From contig NZ_OY734020.1 of NCBI RefSeq assembly GCF_963455295.1, positions 868,001-932,000 of the forward strand: a stretch of 64,000 nucleotides of DNA, read 5' to 3'. Positions 48,089-58,453 of the stretch are shown one piece after another. Each line of letters starts with the position of its first letter. Positions within the stretch are counted from its first letter, which is position 1. Position numbers and translations under genes: made by a program. The notes under the pieces were generated by a model. It worked only from the letters and a program-made list of their open reading frames with translations, was not told the DNA's origin and made no database searches. Source of the DNA: Candidatus Thiodiazotropha sp. CDECU1. GTDB lineage: Bacteria > Pseudomonadota > Gammaproteobacteria > Chromatiales > Chromatiaceae.

Positions 48089-49201
48089 TTGCGAAAACCT
48101 GTTTTGGCTAACGAGAGACAAACCACCAATCTCCTGGACCTTGATCTGCAGGGTATGGAGTCCTATTTCCTGGGATTGGGTTGCAAGGCATTTCATGGCA
48201 GAAATGTCTTTAAATGGATACACAAACACGGTGTTACCGACTTCGATACCATGACCGATATCTCCAAGCGTCTGCGTGAACAGCTTCGGCAACAGGCGCA
48301 TATAGAGATACCGCAACTGGTCTATGAAAAACCTGCCACTGACGGCACCCGTAAATGGGTTCTCGAGTTGCTGGATGGGCAACGGATCGAGACGGTACTG
48401 ATACCTGATGATGGAAGGAATACGCTTTGTGTCTCATCCCAGGTGGGGTGCGCCCTGGATTGCAGCTTTTGCTCAACCGCCCGGCAGGGTTTCAATCGTA
48501 ATCTGAGTGTTGCCGAGATTATCGGGCAGGTATGGGTTGCCAGCCGCAATTTGGGTGAACCGCCGAGTAATATCGTGTTGATGGGAATGGGTGAACCCCT
48601 GGCCAACCTTGATGCGGTTATCACGGCCATGAAAATCATGCAGGATGATCTGGCCTATATGGTATCCAAATATCGGGTTACTATTAGCACTTCGGGGATT
48701 GTGCCGGCACTGAAGAAATTGCGTGAATCCTGCGATGTCAGTCTTGCTGTCTCCCTACATGCTCCCGATAATGAGTTACGGGATAAATTGGTGCCAATTA
48801 ATCGCAAATATCCGCTGCAGGAACTGATACCCGCGTGCCGCGAATATGTCAAAGGTGACAAGCGGCGCAAAGTGACCTGGGAGTATGTCATGCTGGACGG
48901 TGTCAACGATTCGCTGCATCATGCCAAGGCCTTGATCCGCCTCCTGGAGGGGACCCCTTCGAAGGTAAACCTGATTCCTTTCAATCCTTTCCCGGGGACT
49001 CACTATCAGGCATCACCCGCGGAACGGGTGGAGGCTTTTCGGATGCGCCTGAAGCGCTCGGGAATCATTGCTACCACACGAAAAACCCGTGGTGATGATA
49101 TTGATGCGGCATGTGGTCAGCTGGTAGGCAAAGTCAGGGATCGAACCAGCAGGGAGTTGCGTATGGAAAAACTGAGTAACATCAAATTGGGTGTTTCATG
49201 A
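48089..49201 (+). CDS. rlmN: Dual-specificity rRNA/tRNA adenine-C2 methyltransferase RlmN
   Basis: Radical SAM methyltransferase modifying A2503 of 23S rRNA and A37 of some tRNAs. The 370-residue protein has the RlmN N-terminal domain (NLLDLDLQGMESYFLGLG), the [4Fe-4S] motif CALDCSFCSTA near residue 125, MGMGEPLANLD, and the second catalytic cysteine in AACGQL near the C-terminus. The start is uncertain: TTG at 48089 is used here, TTG at 48104 would begin at the family's usual point; neither has a clear ribosome site. The stop overlaps the pilW ATG, matching the rlmN-pilW-rodZ order seen widely. Confidence 0.95.
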   Translation: MRKPVLANERQTTNLLDLDLQGMESYFLGLGCKAFHGRNVFKWIHKHGVTDFDTMTDISKRLREQLRQQAHIEIPQLVYEKPATDGTRKWVLELLDGQRIETVLIPDDGRNTLCVSSQVGCALDCSFCSTARQGFNRNLSVAEIIGQVWVASRNLGEPPSNIVLMGMGEPLANLDAVITAMKIMQDDLAYMVSKYRVTISTSGIVPALKKLRESCDVSLAVSLHAPDNELRDKLVPINRKYPLQELIPACREYVKGDKRRKVTWEYVMLDGVNDSLHHAKALIRLLEGTPSKVNLIPFNPFPGTHYQASPAERVEAFRMRLKRSGIIATTRKTRGDDIDAACGQLVGKVRDRTSRELRMEKLSNIKLGVS

Positions 49202-49983
49202 AGTCGATGGGTGGTTATCTAAGTTATCTGCTGCTTGCAGTGTCGATTCTGAGTGGGTGCGCAACCCAGCAGCAATCCAGTGACGCCACGGGCAATTTGG
49301 GCCAGGAGAAGCGCAACAGTCCAGCAAAGATCTATGTCGAGATGGCTATGGCCTATATGCGGGATGGCCAGTCGGCGATTGCCATGCAGAAACTCAAAAA
49401 GGCACTGGAAGTGGATGATAAGTCCGCAGATGCCCACAATGTGATCGGTATTCTCTATCAGCAACTGGGTGAGATCGATCGGGCTGGCAAACACTATGAC
49501 CGGGCTGTGGAACTCGACGCACGGGACCCTTATATACGCAATGCGCGCGGAAGTTTTTACTGTGGTCTTGGGCGCTATTCCGATGCGCTGCAAGACTTCG
49601 AAAAGGCCCTGGCAAATCCGCTCTATCCCACGCCCTGGGTGGCGTTGACGAATGCTGGTTTGTGCGTTGAGCGTGAGGGTGATGACGTCAAAGCGGAAAA
49701 CTATTACCGCCGGGCACTCACCGCCAGTGCCAACTATCCCACGGCACTCATCAAGATGGCTGAAGTCTCGCTCCGCCAGGAGAAGAACCTCTCCGCACGT
49801 GCCTATCTGGAGCGCTACCATAGCGAGGTCAAACCAACTGCCGCCTCTCTTTTGCTAGGAGTGCAGGTTGAGAAGCGGCTAAGAGACCTGGCTAAAAGCA
49901 AGGAGTACAGAAGAAGACTGCTCAGGGAGTATCCGGATGCGCCTGAGGTCCAGTCGCTCTATGAAGTTGAAAAAAATCAATGA
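49198..49983 (+). CDS. pilW: Type IV pilus biogenesis/stability lipoprotein PilW (PilF)
   Basis: Outer-membrane-targeted lipoprotein that helps assemble the PilQ secretin. The 261-residue protein has a lipoprotein signal peptide ending at the lipobox LSGC (Cys at about residue 21), then six or so TPR repeats, including KIYVEMAMAYMRDGQSAIAMQ, HNVIGILYQQLGEIDRAGKHY and ARGSFYCGLGRYSDALQDF. The ATG overlaps the rlmN stop (ATGA), and its own stop overlaps the rodZ start. No other type IV pilus gene is in the window. The family assignment is firm; pilus assembly as its role here is inferred. Confidence 0.92.
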   Translation: MKSMGGYLSYLLLAVSILSGCATQQQSSDATGNLGQEKRNSPAKIYVEMAMAYMRDGQSAIAMQKLKKALEVDDKSADAHNVIGILYQQLGEIDRAGKHYDRAVELDARDPYIRNARGSFYCGLGRYSDALQDFEKALANPLYPTPWVALTNAGLCVEREGDDVKAENYYRRALTASANYPTALIKMAEVSLRQEKNLSARAYLERYHSEVKPTAASLLLGVQVEKRLRDLAKSKEYRRRLLREYPDAPEVQSLYEVEKNQ

Positions 49984-50981
49984 ACGCCATAAACAAAGAT
50001 GAAAGTGTGGTAACGCCTGAGGCGGTCATTGGGCCAGGTTCACAGTTACGCAAAGCAAGGGAGCGACAAGGACTGGATCAGGCAAAGATGGCGGCTCAAT
50101 TGCATTTAAGTCAGGCCATGATCGCAGCCCTTGAGGTCGATGATTTCGACAATTTGCCAGGACCTGTCTTCGTGCAGGGATACCTGCGTAAATATTCCAG
50201 GCTGCTTGGTGTCAATGAGAATGCGGTCATCGAAGCCTATCAGAGCCTGCTTCCGGTTTCGGATGAGCTGCCGATTCAGGGATCGCAAAAACAGGAACTG
50301 AGTCGCGAGCTGCATAGCGGACATGGCGTCATACGTTACGTGACCTGGGGTATTTTACTGATCCTGGCCGGTCTGCTCTTTTTCTGGTGGCAGACCCGGG
50401 TGGAATTGGAGGAACCCGAATCAGTTGCTGCGGAGGACCAGCTAGAGACTGTTGTGCAGGATCCCGTCGTCGAACAAGTTATTCCGCAACCACAACCGCA
50501 GCCACAGCCTGCGGAGGTGGATATGCCACAACCCGATCCGCCATCGGAGGAGGTGGTGGAAGCGTCGGAACGGCTGTTGAATGAGATAGACGATGTGATC
50601 ACCACCTCTGATCAGCTGCTAGCACCCCTTGAAGACAAGCCATCGCAACCCGCTGAACAAGCACAGCCGGATCCGGTGAATCTGCCTACCCAGGAGGTCG
50701 AGCCCACGCCAGAGGTGGTTGCTGTTGTGTCGAAACGGGTGGTGTTCCTGTTCAATGAATCCTGTTGGACCGAGGTGCGTGATCGGGATGGTAAATTACG
50801 CATCTTTGGCGAACTGGCGGCAGGAAAGCGCCGCACCCTGGACAGCCGGCTTGGTCCCTTTAGTGTGCTGCTGGGGAATGCCGCAGGCGTGGAGCTGAAT
50901 ATCGATGGCGAAGCATTCGACCTCAAGCCTTTTACCCGGGGTAAGGTGGCGCGATTTACCTTGGATCCGAACCGGCTGTAG
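49980..50981 (+). CDS. rodZ: Cytoskeletal protein RodZ
   Basis: Bitopic membrane protein linking MreB to the elongation machinery. The 333-residue protein has an N-terminal helix-turn-helix (Cro/C1-type, GSQLRKARERQGLDQAKMAAQL through NLPGPVFVQGYLRKYSRLLG), one transmembrane helix near 125-141 (GILLILAGLLFFWW), a long acidic, Pro/Gln-rich periplasmic linker with short PQ repeats, and a C-terminal DUF4115 beta domain (FNESCWTEVRDRDGKLRI onward). Its ATG overlaps the pilW stop. ispG, which often follows, is absent, and hisS comes 181 bases later. Confidence 0.93.
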   Translation: MNAINKDESVVTPEAVIGPGSQLRKARERQGLDQAKMAAQLHLSQAMIAALEVDDFDNLPGPVFVQGYLRKYSRLLGVNENAVIEAYQSLLPVSDELPIQGSQKQELSRELHSGHGVIRYVTWGILLILAGLLFFWWQTRVELEEPESVAAEDQLETVVQDPVVEQVIPQPQPQPQPAEVDMPQPDPPSEEVVEASERLLNEIDDVITTSDQLLAPLEDKPSQPAEQAQPDPVNLPTQEVEPTPEVVAVVSKRVVFLFNESCWTEVRDRDGKLRIFGELAAGKRRTLDSRLGPFSVLLGNAAGVELNIDGEAFDLKPFTRGKVARFTLDPNRL

Positions 50982-51162
50982 CGGGTTCTGCCCCCTATAA
51001 CCGGCCTGTCAGGCGGAGTTCGAGCATACCACTGCCTGCTGGCCTCTTGGCCTGGATGCTCGTCCTGGGCGGACAATGGACTAGGTCAAATCGGCGGTTC
51101 CATGTTAACCTTCAACGTTTTATTCAAACCAGTCTGATTTCACACCCTGTTACCTGAATTCA

Positions 51163-52443
51163 ATGGCAAAGCAGATCCAAGCCATACGCGGGATGAAGGA
51201 TATCCTGCCGCAACAGACACCGCTCTGGCAGTTTCTCGAGGATCGGGTGCGCTCGGTGCTCAGCCGTTACGGCTATGCCGAGATTCGTATGCCCATCGTC
51301 GAGATGACAGAGCTTTTCAAGCGCTCCATAGGAGAGGTTACCGATATTGTGGAGAAGGAGATGTATACCTTCGCCGACCGTAACGGTGACAGTTTGACCC
51401 TGCGGCCGGAAGGTACCGCGGGCTGTGTGCGGGCAGGCCTGGAAAACGGCCTGATTTTCAATCAGACGCAACGGCTCTGGTATCAGGGTCCGATGTTTCG
51501 CCACGAGCGTCCCCAAAAGGGGCGTTACCGCCAGTTCCATCAGATAGGCGTAGAGACCTTTGGCCTGGCGGGACCCGATATCGATCTCGAACTGATCCTG
51601 ATCACGGCCCGGATTTGGCAGGAGTTGGGACTACAGGATCTGGAGCTGCAGCTCAACACCCTGGGCACAGCGGAGGAGCGGGGTCACTATCGCGATCAGT
51701 TGATCGCCTATTTTCGCGATCGTTTCGATGAGCTAGACGAGGATAGCAGGCGTCGCCTGGAGAGTAATCCGCTGCGCATCCTCGACAGCAAGAATCCACA
51801 GATGGCATCGGTAATAGAGGATGCGCCCAGTCTCATGGAGTATCTTGAGGATCAGTCGTTGGCCCATTTCGATCGCCTGCGACAGGGACTGGATGGTGCC
51901 GGTGTGAAATATCGGCTCAATCCGCGCCTGGTTCGGGGGCTGGACTACTACAGTCGCACGGTGTTTGAGTGGGTGACCGAGAGCCTTGGCGCCCAAGGCA
52001 CTGTGTGCGCCGGTGGACGATATGATGGATTGGTTGATCAGTTGGGCGGAAGAGCAACCCCTGCGGTCGGTTTTGCCATGGGGTTGGAACGCTTGATCGC
52101 CATGTTGGAAGCCATCGATTTGCAAGAACAACTGCCTGTTCCCGATGTCTACCTGGTGATGCTGGGGGATAGGGCATCCCGCGAGGGGGTATTGCTGGCT
52201 GAACGGTTGCGCAGTGCCTTGCCCGGGCTGCGCCTCATCAACCACTGCGGCGGGGGCACATTTAAAAATCAACTCAAGCGAGCGGACCGGAGTCAGGCCC
52301 GCTATGCGCTTATTCTTGGTGAAGATGAAGTTGCGCGCCAGGAGATTGGCCTTAAGCCGTTGCGAGGCGAAGGAGAACAACAGCAGATAGCCTTGTCTCA
52401 GTTGGAAACGAGTCTTGCGGAGTTGGTAACCCGCAAACCATGA
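51163..52443 (+). CDS. hisS: Histidyl-tRNA synthetase
   Basis: Class II aminoacyl-tRNA synthetase charging tRNA-His. The 426-residue protein has motif 1 around [11 protein letters not shown] and the [13 protein letters not shown] dimer interface, motif 2 [17 protein letters not shown], the histidine-A boxes [15 protein letters not shown] and CAGGRYDGL, motif 3 [13 protein letters not shown], and a C-terminal anticodon-binding domain. The ATG at 51163 has no strong ribosome site. It leads the hisS-yfgM-bamB-der series conserved in gammaproteobacteria. Confidence 0.97.
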   Translation: MAKQIQAIRGMKDILPQQTPLWQFLEDRVRSVLSRYGYAEIRMPIVEMTELFKRSIGEVTDIVEKEMYTFADRNGDSLTLRPEGTAGCVRAGLENGLIFNQTQRLWYQGPMFRHERPQKGRYRQFHQIGVETFGLAGPDIDLELILITARIWQELGLQDLELQLNTLGTAEERGHYRDQLIAYFRDRFDELDEDSRRRLESNPLRILDSKNPQMASVIEDAPSLMEYLEDQSLAHFDRLRQGLDGAGVKYRLNPRLVRGLDYYSRTVFEWVTESLGAQGTVCAGGRYDGLVDQLGGRATPAVGFAMGLERLIAMLEAIDLQEQLPVPDVYLVMLGDRASREGVLLAERLRSALPGLRLINHCGGGTFKNQLKRADRSQARYALILGEDEVARQEIGLKPLRGEGEQQQIALSQLETSLAELVTRKP

Positions 52444-52509
52444 TGAATCGCCGGCACCGGCAGGTGTAGGCGGAATTCAATAAACAATGATTCATTGAAG
52501 GTAAGCACA

Positions 52510-53133
52510 ATGAGTGAGTATCAGACCGAAGAAGAACAGGTCGAAGCGATTAAACGCTGGTGGAAAGAGAACGGTACCTCCGTAATTGCCGGATTGGTGA
52601 TTGGGTTGGGTGGCGTCTTTGGCTGGCAGGCGTGGGGTAGCTACAAGGATAGAATCGGTGCCGAAGCGGCAATCGCCTTCAATCAGATGGTGGCTGCAGT
52701 GGATCGTGGCGACAAACCATCCGCAGTCAAGCAGGCGGAGTTGATGCGCAGCGACTACGACAACAGCTATGGGATCTTTGCCGCGATGGCCGAGGCGAGG
52801 GTGAAGCTGGACGAGGGGGATGTGGCCACCGCCATCACCCGTCTGGAGTGGGCCAGCCAGAATGCGGACAATCCGGCACTGAAGCAGCTGGTGCAACTCA
52901 ACCTGGCCAGGCTTCTGATTAATCAGGGAGAACTTGATAGCGCTGAAAAGCTGGTTGCATCGGAGCAGGGTGGATTCGCGGGTGAGTTTGCCGTGATACG
53001 GGGAGATATCGCCTTTGCCAGGGGTGACAGGGCCACCGCAGCCGCAGCGTACGCCCAGGCCATGGCCCTGGAGGTCAGCGACCGGAATCTGTTGCAGATG
53101 AAGCTAGATGATCTTGCAGCCAATACCCCTTGA
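52510..53133 (+). CDS. yfgM: YfgM family ancillary SecYEG translocon protein
   Basis: Single-pass inner-membrane protein that associates with SecYEG and periplasmic chaperones. The 207-residue product begins SEYQTEEEQVEAIKRWWKENG, the family's typical start, followed by a transmembrane helix (about 24-44, VIAGLVIGLGGVFGWQAW) and a periplasmic TPR-like helical domain (YDNSYGIFAAMAEARVKLDEG, ALKQLVQLNLARLLINQG). I use the ATG at 52510 after AGGTAAG; the frame remains open further upstream. It lies between hisS and bamB, as expected. Confidence 0.92.
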   Translation: MSEYQTEEEQVEAIKRWWKENGTSVIAGLVIGLGGVFGWQAWGSYKDRIGAEAAIAFNQMVAAVDRGDKPSAVKQAELMRSDYDNSYGIFAAMAEARVKLDEGDVATAITRLEWASQNADNPALKQLVQLNLARLLINQGELDSAEKLVASEQGGFAGEFAVIRGDIAFARGDRATAAAAYAQAMALEVSDRNLLQMKLDDLAANTP

Positions 53134-53140
53134 GGTTGTG

Positions 53141-54298
53141 ATGAGGCAGTTCATTTTCTGGCCCTTGCTGCTTCTGCTTGCAGGCTGCAGCGCCTTTACC
53201 GGCAAGGATAATGCAGACCCTCCCTCCGAACTGGTGGAGTTGCAGCCGGAGCTGCGTATCGAAACCATCTGGGATGCCGGGTTCGAGGATGCCGATGAGA
53301 CCCTGTTGAAGCTCAAGCCAGTGGTGAGCAACGGTGTACTCTATATCGCGGAGCCCTCAGGTGAGGTCTTTGCCCTCGATCCTGAGACAGGGGATAAGCA
53401 CTGGTCGGTGGATACTGATAGCCCACTCAGTGGCGGCCCTGGCGTCGCGGATGGGTTGATTGCCGTTGGCACCTTGGAAGCTGAGCTGATCCTGTTGAAC
53501 GGTGAGGATGGTGGGGAAAGGTGGCGCCAGCGGGTGAGTAGTGAGGTCCTATCATCGCCAGCCATCAATGATGGCAATGTGGTTTGTCGTACCACCGATG
53601 GCAGCGTGACAGCCTACTCAACCGACGCCGGTGAAAAACGTTGGCTATATGACCGCAGTGTCCCGGTATTGACCCTGCGTGGCGACAGTTCACCGTTGAT
53701 CACGGACTATCAGGTGCTGGCAGGTTTTGCCGGTGGCAAGCTTGTCGGACTCTCTCTGGATACCGGTCTGGCGGAGTGGGAGGCAACGATTTCGACGCCA
53801 AAAGGACGAACAGAGCTGGAGCGGGTTGTGGATATCGATGCGGATCCGGTATTGGTGGAGGGTACCCTGTATGTCACTGCCTATCAGGGTGACGTGGCTG
53901 CCGTTTCCGAATCCAGCGGGGTGGTGCTGTGGCGGCGCGACATATCATCCCATGCCGGGCTCGATGCAAGCTGGCGTCAGGTATTCGTGACTGATTCTGC
54001 GGATCATGTGTGGTCACTGGACGCTACCAACGGGGCTACCTTATGGCAGCAGAAGAAGCTGCATGCACGTAAACTATCTGCCCCCGCGATGGTAAACGAT
54101 ACTGTCGTGGTGGGTGATTTCGACGGCTACGTCCACTGGTTGTCCCAGGAGGATGGCCGTCAGATGGCTCGTATCAGAGTTGGCAGTGATGCCATCCGTC
54201 TGAAACCCCTGGTAATCAACGATATCGTCTATGTGATGGATGAGGGTGGTACCCTGAGTGCCCTCAGGGCCCACCCGATCGAGACCGAGAGTCGCTGA
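53141..54298 (+). CDS. bamB: Outer membrane protein assembly lipoprotein BamB
   Basis: Periplasmic-facing lipoprotein of the BAM complex. The 385-residue protein has a lipoprotein signal peptide with lipobox LLAGC (Cys near residue 17) and an eight-bladed beta-propeller of PQQ/quinoprotein-like repeats, visible as repeating patterns such as [37 protein letters not shown] and [11 protein letters not shown]. The ATG at 53141 sits after GAGGTTGTG; starts before it would extend into yfgM. der follows after one base. Confidence 0.95.
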   Translation: MRQFIFWPLLLLLAGCSAFTGKDNADPPSELVELQPELRIETIWDAGFEDADETLLKLKPVVSNGVLYIAEPSGEVFALDPETGDKHWSVDTDSPLSGGPGVADGLIAVGTLEAELILLNGEDGGERWRQRVSSEVLSSPAINDGNVVCRTTDGSVTAYSTDAGEKRWLYDRSVPVLTLRGDSSPLITDYQVLAGFAGGKLVGLSLDTGLAEWEATISTPKGRTELERVVDIDADPVLVEGTLYVTAYQGDVAAVSESSGVVLWRRDISSHAGLDASWRQVFVTDSADHVWSLDATNGATLWQQKKLHARKLSAPAMVNDTVVVGDFDGYVHWLSQEDGRQMARIRVGSDAIRLKPLVINDIVYVMDEGGTLSALRAHPIETESR

Positions 54299-54299
54299 C

Positions 54300-55691
54300 A
54301 TGCTACCGGTCATTGCCCTGGTTGGACGACCCAACGTGGGTAAGTCGACCCTCTTCAACCGCTTGACCCGCAGTCGGGATGCCCTGGTGGCAGATCAACC
54401 CGGACTGACCCGGGATCGTAAATACGGTACTGGCAAGCTGGGCAATCATCCCTTCGTAGTGGTGGATACAGGCGGTATAAGCGGGGATAAGATAGGCATA
54501 GATCAGTTGATGGAGCAGCAGGTCAGGCAGGCGATTGGTGAAGCCGATCATATTCTGTTTCTGCTCGATGCCAAGGAGGGGTGTACCGCTGGCGACGAAG
54601 CGATCGCCCAACAGCTGCGTCGCACCGGTAAGCCAGTGACCTTAGCTGTCAACAAGAGCGACGGGATGGAGGGGGATATCGCCGCCAGCGATTTCCATCG
54701 TCTGGGTTTTGACCAGCTCCATACCATTGCTGCGGTACATGGTCGGGGTGTGCGTAGTCTCATCGATCAGGTGCTCGACTCCCTGCCGGTTGCAGAGAAA
54801 GCAGGTCCGCCGGAAGAGGGGGGAATTAAGATTGCAGTGGTCGGTCGTCCCAATGTGGGTAAATCCACATTGGTCAATCGTATGCTGGGAGAAGAGCGTG
54901 TGGTGGCCTTCGATCAGCCTGGTACCACGAGGGATAGCATCTATATTCCCTTCAGCCGCAACGAACGTCACTACACCCTGATCGATACCGCCGGTGTCAG
55001 GCGTCGTTCACGTATCAGGGAAGCGATTGAGAAATTCAGCATCATCAAAACCCTGCAGTCGATCGAAGAGGCCAATGTGGTGCTGATGGTGCTCGATGCC
55101 CAACAGGGTATAGGGGAGCAGGATGCCAACCTGGCCGGGCATGTGCTTGAAAGTGGCAGGGCGCTGATCCTGGTAATCAATAAATGGGATGGATTGATCG
55201 ATGAACAGCGGCAGTGGATCAAAAGCGAGGTCGAACGCAAGCTGCCATTCCTGAATTTTGCACAACACCACTATATTTCCGCGCTACACGGATCCGGTGT
55301 GGGGGATCTGTTCGACCTGGTGGAACGGGTCTATGCCAACGCAATGCGCGACTTGGCGACACCGGATCTGACACGTCTGCTGGAAATACTGGTTCAGGAG
55401 CATCAGCCTCCCCAGGTGCATGGTCGGCGTATCAAACTTCGCTATGCCCATCAGGGGGGAAAAAATCCACCCTTGATCGTGATTCACGGCAACCAGACAG
55501 AACGGGTTCCCGACACCTATAGACGCTACCTTGTGAGTCGCTTTCGTAAAGCGCTGAGATTGGACGGTACGCCGATCCGAATCGAGTTCCGTTCCGGTGA
55601 CAATCCCTATCAAGGTAAGCGCAATAAACTCACCAAACGTCAGATACAGAAGCGTCAGCGACTGAAGCAATTCGTGACGCGCAAACGTTGA
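54300..55691 (+). CDS. der: Ribosome biogenesis GTPase Der (EngA)
   Basis: Double-GTPase needed for 50S subunit maturation. The 463-residue protein has two TRAFAC G domains: the first with [12 protein letters not shown] (about 8-19), the second with [13 protein letters not shown] (about 183-195), each with DTxG and NKxD elements (VDTGG/NKSD and IDTAG/NKWD), followed by a KH-like C-terminal domain ([12 protein letters not shown]) and a strongly basic tail ([20 protein letters not shown] region). The ATG lies one base after the bamB stop. This ends the hisS-yfgM-bamB-der block. Confidence 0.97.
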   Translation: MLPVIALVGRPNVGKSTLFNRLTRSRDALVADQPGLTRDRKYGTGKLGNHPFVVVDTGGISGDKIGIDQLMEQQVRQAIGEADHILFLLDAKEGCTAGDEAIAQQLRRTGKPVTLAVNKSDGMEGDIAASDFHRLGFDQLHTIAAVHGRGVRSLIDQVLDSLPVAEKAGPPEEGGIKIAVVGRPNVGKSTLVNRMLGEERVVAFDQPGTTRDSIYIPFSRNERHYTLIDTAGVRRRSRIREAIEKFSIIKTLQSIEEANVVLMVLDAQQGIGEQDANLAGHVLESGRALILVINKWDGLIDEQRQWIKSEVERKLPFLNFAQHHYISALHGSGVGDLFDLVERVYANAMRDLATPDLTRLLEILVQEHQPPQVHGRRIKLRYAHQGGKNPPLIVIHGNQTERVPDTYRRYLVSRFRKALRLDGTPIRIEFRSGDNPYQGKRNKLTKRQIQKRQRLKQFVTRKR

Positions 55692-55716
55692 GTTAGTGTA
55701 GACAGGCCCGAGTTCA

Positions 55717-57015
55717 ATGAAGGCAAAATCCTTAGCCTACGAGGAGAAGCTGGAGACACTGCTGACAGAGGCGGGTATGGATCGGCTCGATGCACTGCAT
55801 CACCAATTCCTCAGGCGCCGCTCCCTCGAGTTCCGCTTTACCCAGCAACAACTGCGACAGCTCAGCGATATCGCAGTCGATCTGGTGATGTGGGGAGAGC
55901 GACCGCTGCATGAGATCTGGCCCGAGATGGACAGCGCCATACTGGATCCGAAACAACGGCGGCAAAAACTCGTGCAGGCAGTACATCAACACTGGCTGCG
56001 GTTGAAGCAGGAGCCCAAGCGTTACCCGCCGTTAACGGTGACAACCGGATATGATGCGCAGCGCATCAGACGCATCGAAACCGAAAAGGACAAGCTGGCC
56101 CTTGGGCCCTGTCCGGTGGCATCGCCGCGAACCCGATGCTGCAACCTGATGACCCTGGATGCGGTGGAGAACTGTGGATTCGACTGCAGCTACTGCAGTA
56201 TTCAATCCTTTTATCACGGCGATGAAGTGCGATTCGACAGCCGGTTTGCTGAGAAACTGGCGCGACTCGAGATCGACCCGGATCGCATCTATCATATCGG
56301 TACCGGACAGTCATCGGATTCGCTCATGTGGGGCAACCAGGGAGGAGTGCTGGATGCGTTGCTTGATTTTGCCCACCGTCATCCGAATGTAATCCTGGAA
56401 CTGAAGAGCAAATCGAAAAATATCAACCACCTTCTGAGGGCGGACCTTCCTCCCAACCTGCTCTGTACCTGGTCGCTCAACACCCCGACATTGATTGCGC
56501 ATGAGGAGCGCTTAACCGCGTCCTTGGAGGACCGTCTGAAGGCGGCGCGCCGTCTGGCGGATCGTGGTGCATTGGTTGGATTTCACTTCCACCCCATGAT
56601 TCACTATGCGGATTGGCGTCAGGATTACGGCTCTCTGTTGCAACAGCTTGTGAGAGAATTTTCCAAAGATGAGGTGGTTCTGGTGTCACTGGGCACCCTG
56701 ACCTACATTAAACCGGTTATCAAGCAGCTGCGTGCTCGCAAAGCGTTTCGCAGCAAGATATTGCAGATGCCGATGGTTGAGAGCGATGGCAAGCTCTCCT
56801 ATCCCCAGGCGATCAAGGAAGAGATGTTCCGCTTTGCTTATCAGTCGCTACAGGCCTGGCACGATGATGTCTTTTTCTATCTGTGTATGGAGAATCAACG
56901 CCTTTGGCAGCCGGTATTCGGTTATGATTATCCATCCAATCAAGCCTTTGAAGAGGTGATGAAACAGGCCTACCTTAAGAAGATCTTTAACAAGGGGAAA
57001 AGGAATGAGCAGTGA
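55717..57015 (+). CDS. Spore-photoproduct-lyase-like radical SAM protein
   Basis: A 432-residue radical SAM enzyme of the SPL (spore photoproduct lyase) family. The [4Fe-4S] motif is CGFDCSYC (Cys153, Cys157, Cys160), preceded by extra cysteines at 132, 141 and 142. Downstream are GTGQSSDSLMW, LELKSKSKNINHLL, SLNTPTLIAHEERLT and GFHFHPMIHY, in the same order as in SPL proteins, where the enzyme repairs a thymine dimer in spore DNA. The host is a Gram-negative non-spore-former, so the substrate here is likely different or broader. The ATG at 55717 has a weak ribosome site. It overlaps the following symporter gene by 11 bases, suggesting co-expression. Confidence 0.8.
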   Translation: MKAKSLAYEEKLETLLTEAGMDRLDALHHQFLRRRSLEFRFTQQQLRQLSDIAVDLVMWGERPLHEIWPEMDSAILDPKQRRQKLVQAVHQHWLRLKQEPKRYPPLTVTTGYDAQRIRRIETEKDKLALGPCPVASPRTRCCNLMTLDAVENCGFDCSYCSIQSFYHGDEVRFDSRFAEKLARLEIDPDRIYHIGTGQSSDSLMWGNQGGVLDALLDFAHRHPNVILELKSKSKNINHLLRADLPPNLLCTWSLNTPTLIAHEERLTASLEDRLKAARRLADRGALVGFHFHPMIHYADWRQDYGSLLQQLVREFSKDEVVLVSLGTLTYIKPVIKQLRARKAFRSKILQMPMVESDGKLSYPQAIKEEMFRFAYQSLQAWHDDVFFYLCMENQRLWQPVFGYDYPSNQAFEEVMKQAYLKKIFNKGKRNEQ

Positions 57016-58453
57016 CCAGTTGTTAGCGGGTTTGAGTTTCTTCTGTTATCTGCTGACCCTGTTGATCATCGGTATCGTCGCCTGGCGTAGAACCAAAAGT
57101 CTCTCCGATTTTGTGTTGGGTGGCAGAAGCCTGGGTAGCTGGGTGACCGCATTGAGTGCCAGTGCCTCCGACATGAGTGGCTGGTTACTGCTGGGTCTGC
57201 CGGGCTATGCCTACCTGGCAGGTCTGGAATCGTTGTGGCTTGCCTTTGGCTTGCTGATCGGCACCTGGCTCAACTGGCGATTGGTAGCGGCAAGATTGCG
57301 TATTGCCTCTGAAGCGGCAGGCAATGCACTCACATTACCGGAATATCTATCTAATAAATTCAACGATACCAGCGGCATGATCAGGATTACTTCATCCTTT
57401 TTTATCTTGCTGTTTTTTCTCTTCTACACAAGCTCCGGGCTTGTCGCCGGCGGCAAACTGTTCGAGGCGGTATTCGGACTTCCCTATTTTTGGGCAGTCA
57501 CATCGGGTACCTTGATCATTATCCTTTACACCGCATTCGGTGGATTTCTTGCAGTCTCCTGGACTGACCTTTTTCAAGGTCTGTTGATGTTGCTGGCGTT
57601 AGTGACCATACCCCTCTATGTGGTTATGGAGCAGGGCGGCTTGGCAAACTTTCTATCAAGTGTGAGCAGTACTAATGCGCAGCTGCTCAATCCGTTGACG
57701 GATAGCCACGGGGAGCCACTCGGCATGATTGCCATCGTCTCATTGCTGGCCTGGGGGCTTGGTTATTTTGGCCAGCCGCATATCCTGGCACGCTTCAAGG
57801 CCATAAGACATAGCGAGTTCGTACCCAAGGCGGAACGTATAGCGGTGAGTTGGGTTTTGATAACCCTGACCGCTGCCTGCCTGGTCGGTCTGGTGGGGAT
57901 TCCCATATTCGAAGTCCCTCTGCAGGATGCGGAAAAGGTATTTATCCGTCTGGTCGATATGCTGTTTCATCCCCTTGTTGCGGGAATATGTCTGGCCGCT
58001 ATTCTGGCCGCGATCATGAGTACCGCAGACTCCCAGCTGCTGGTTTCATCCAGCACCTTTACCGGCGACCTGTATCGGCTGTTATTGCGCAAACAAGCGA
58101 CTGAAGCCGAACTGGTGATCGTCGGTCGTCTGGCGGTGTTCTCAATCGCATTAGTCGCCTTTCTGCTGGCGCTGGATCGGGACAATAAAGTTCTCGACCT
58201 GGTCTCCTATGCCTGGGCTGGATTTGGTGCAGCCTTCGGTCCGGTGGTACTCCTTTCCCTCTACTGGAAAGGGATGAACCGTTGGGGTGCGTTGGCCGGT
58301 ATTGTGAGTGGCGGATTGACCGTCGTGATTTGGAAACCGCTTCAGGGTGGTCTGTTCGACCTGTATGAGATCATCCCGGGGTTTGCTATCTCATTGGTGA
58401 TGATCCTGCTGCTCAGCAGGTTCACCAGGCAAAAATCGAAGCCGATCGGGTGA
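57005..58453 (+). CDS. putP: Sodium/proline symporter (PutP-type SSS transporter)
   Basis: Inner-membrane sodium:solute symporter of 482 residues with about 13 transmembrane helices. The SSS-family motifs resemble PutP: TKSLSDFVLGGRSLGSW, SASASDMSGWLLLGLPG (sodium and proline binding), FGGFLAVSWTDLFQG, and SAADSQLLVSSS-like STADSQLLVSS. It starts inside the end of the SPL-like gene, with AAAAGGA upstream of ATG. No proline-degradation gene (putA) lies beside it, so osmoprotective or nutritional proline uptake is the inference; another related solute is possible. Confidence 0.9.
   Translation: MSSDQLLAGLSFFCYLLTLLIIGIVAWRRTKSLSDFVLGGRSLGSWVTALSASASDMSGWLLLGLPGYAYLAGLESLWLAFGLLIGTWLNWRLVAARLRIASEAAGNALTLPEYLSNKFNDTSGMIRITSSFFILLFFLFYTSSGLVAGGKLFEAVFGLPYFWAVTSGTLIIILYTAFGGFLAVSWTDLFQGLLMLLALVTIPLYVVMEQGGLANFLSSVSSTNAQLLNPLTDSHGEPLGMIAIVSLLAWGLGYFGQPHILARFKAIRHSEFVPKAERIAVSWVLITLTAACLVGLVGIPIFEVPLQDAEKVFIRLVDMLFHPLVAGICLAAILAAIMSTADSQLLVSSSTFTGDLYRLLLRKQATEAELVIVGRLAVFSIALVAFLLALDRDNKVLDLVSYAWAGFGAAFGPVVLLSLYWKGMNRWGALAGIVSGGLTVVIWKPLQGGLFDLYEIIPGFAISLVMILLLSRFTRQKSKPIG

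Noticed and set aside
50455-50560. Proline/glutamine-rich short repeats in rodZ as a possible CRISPR or tandem-repeat locus
   Set aside because: They are in-frame codons of the periplasmic linker of RodZ, not DNA repeats with spacers. No CRISPR array is present in the window.
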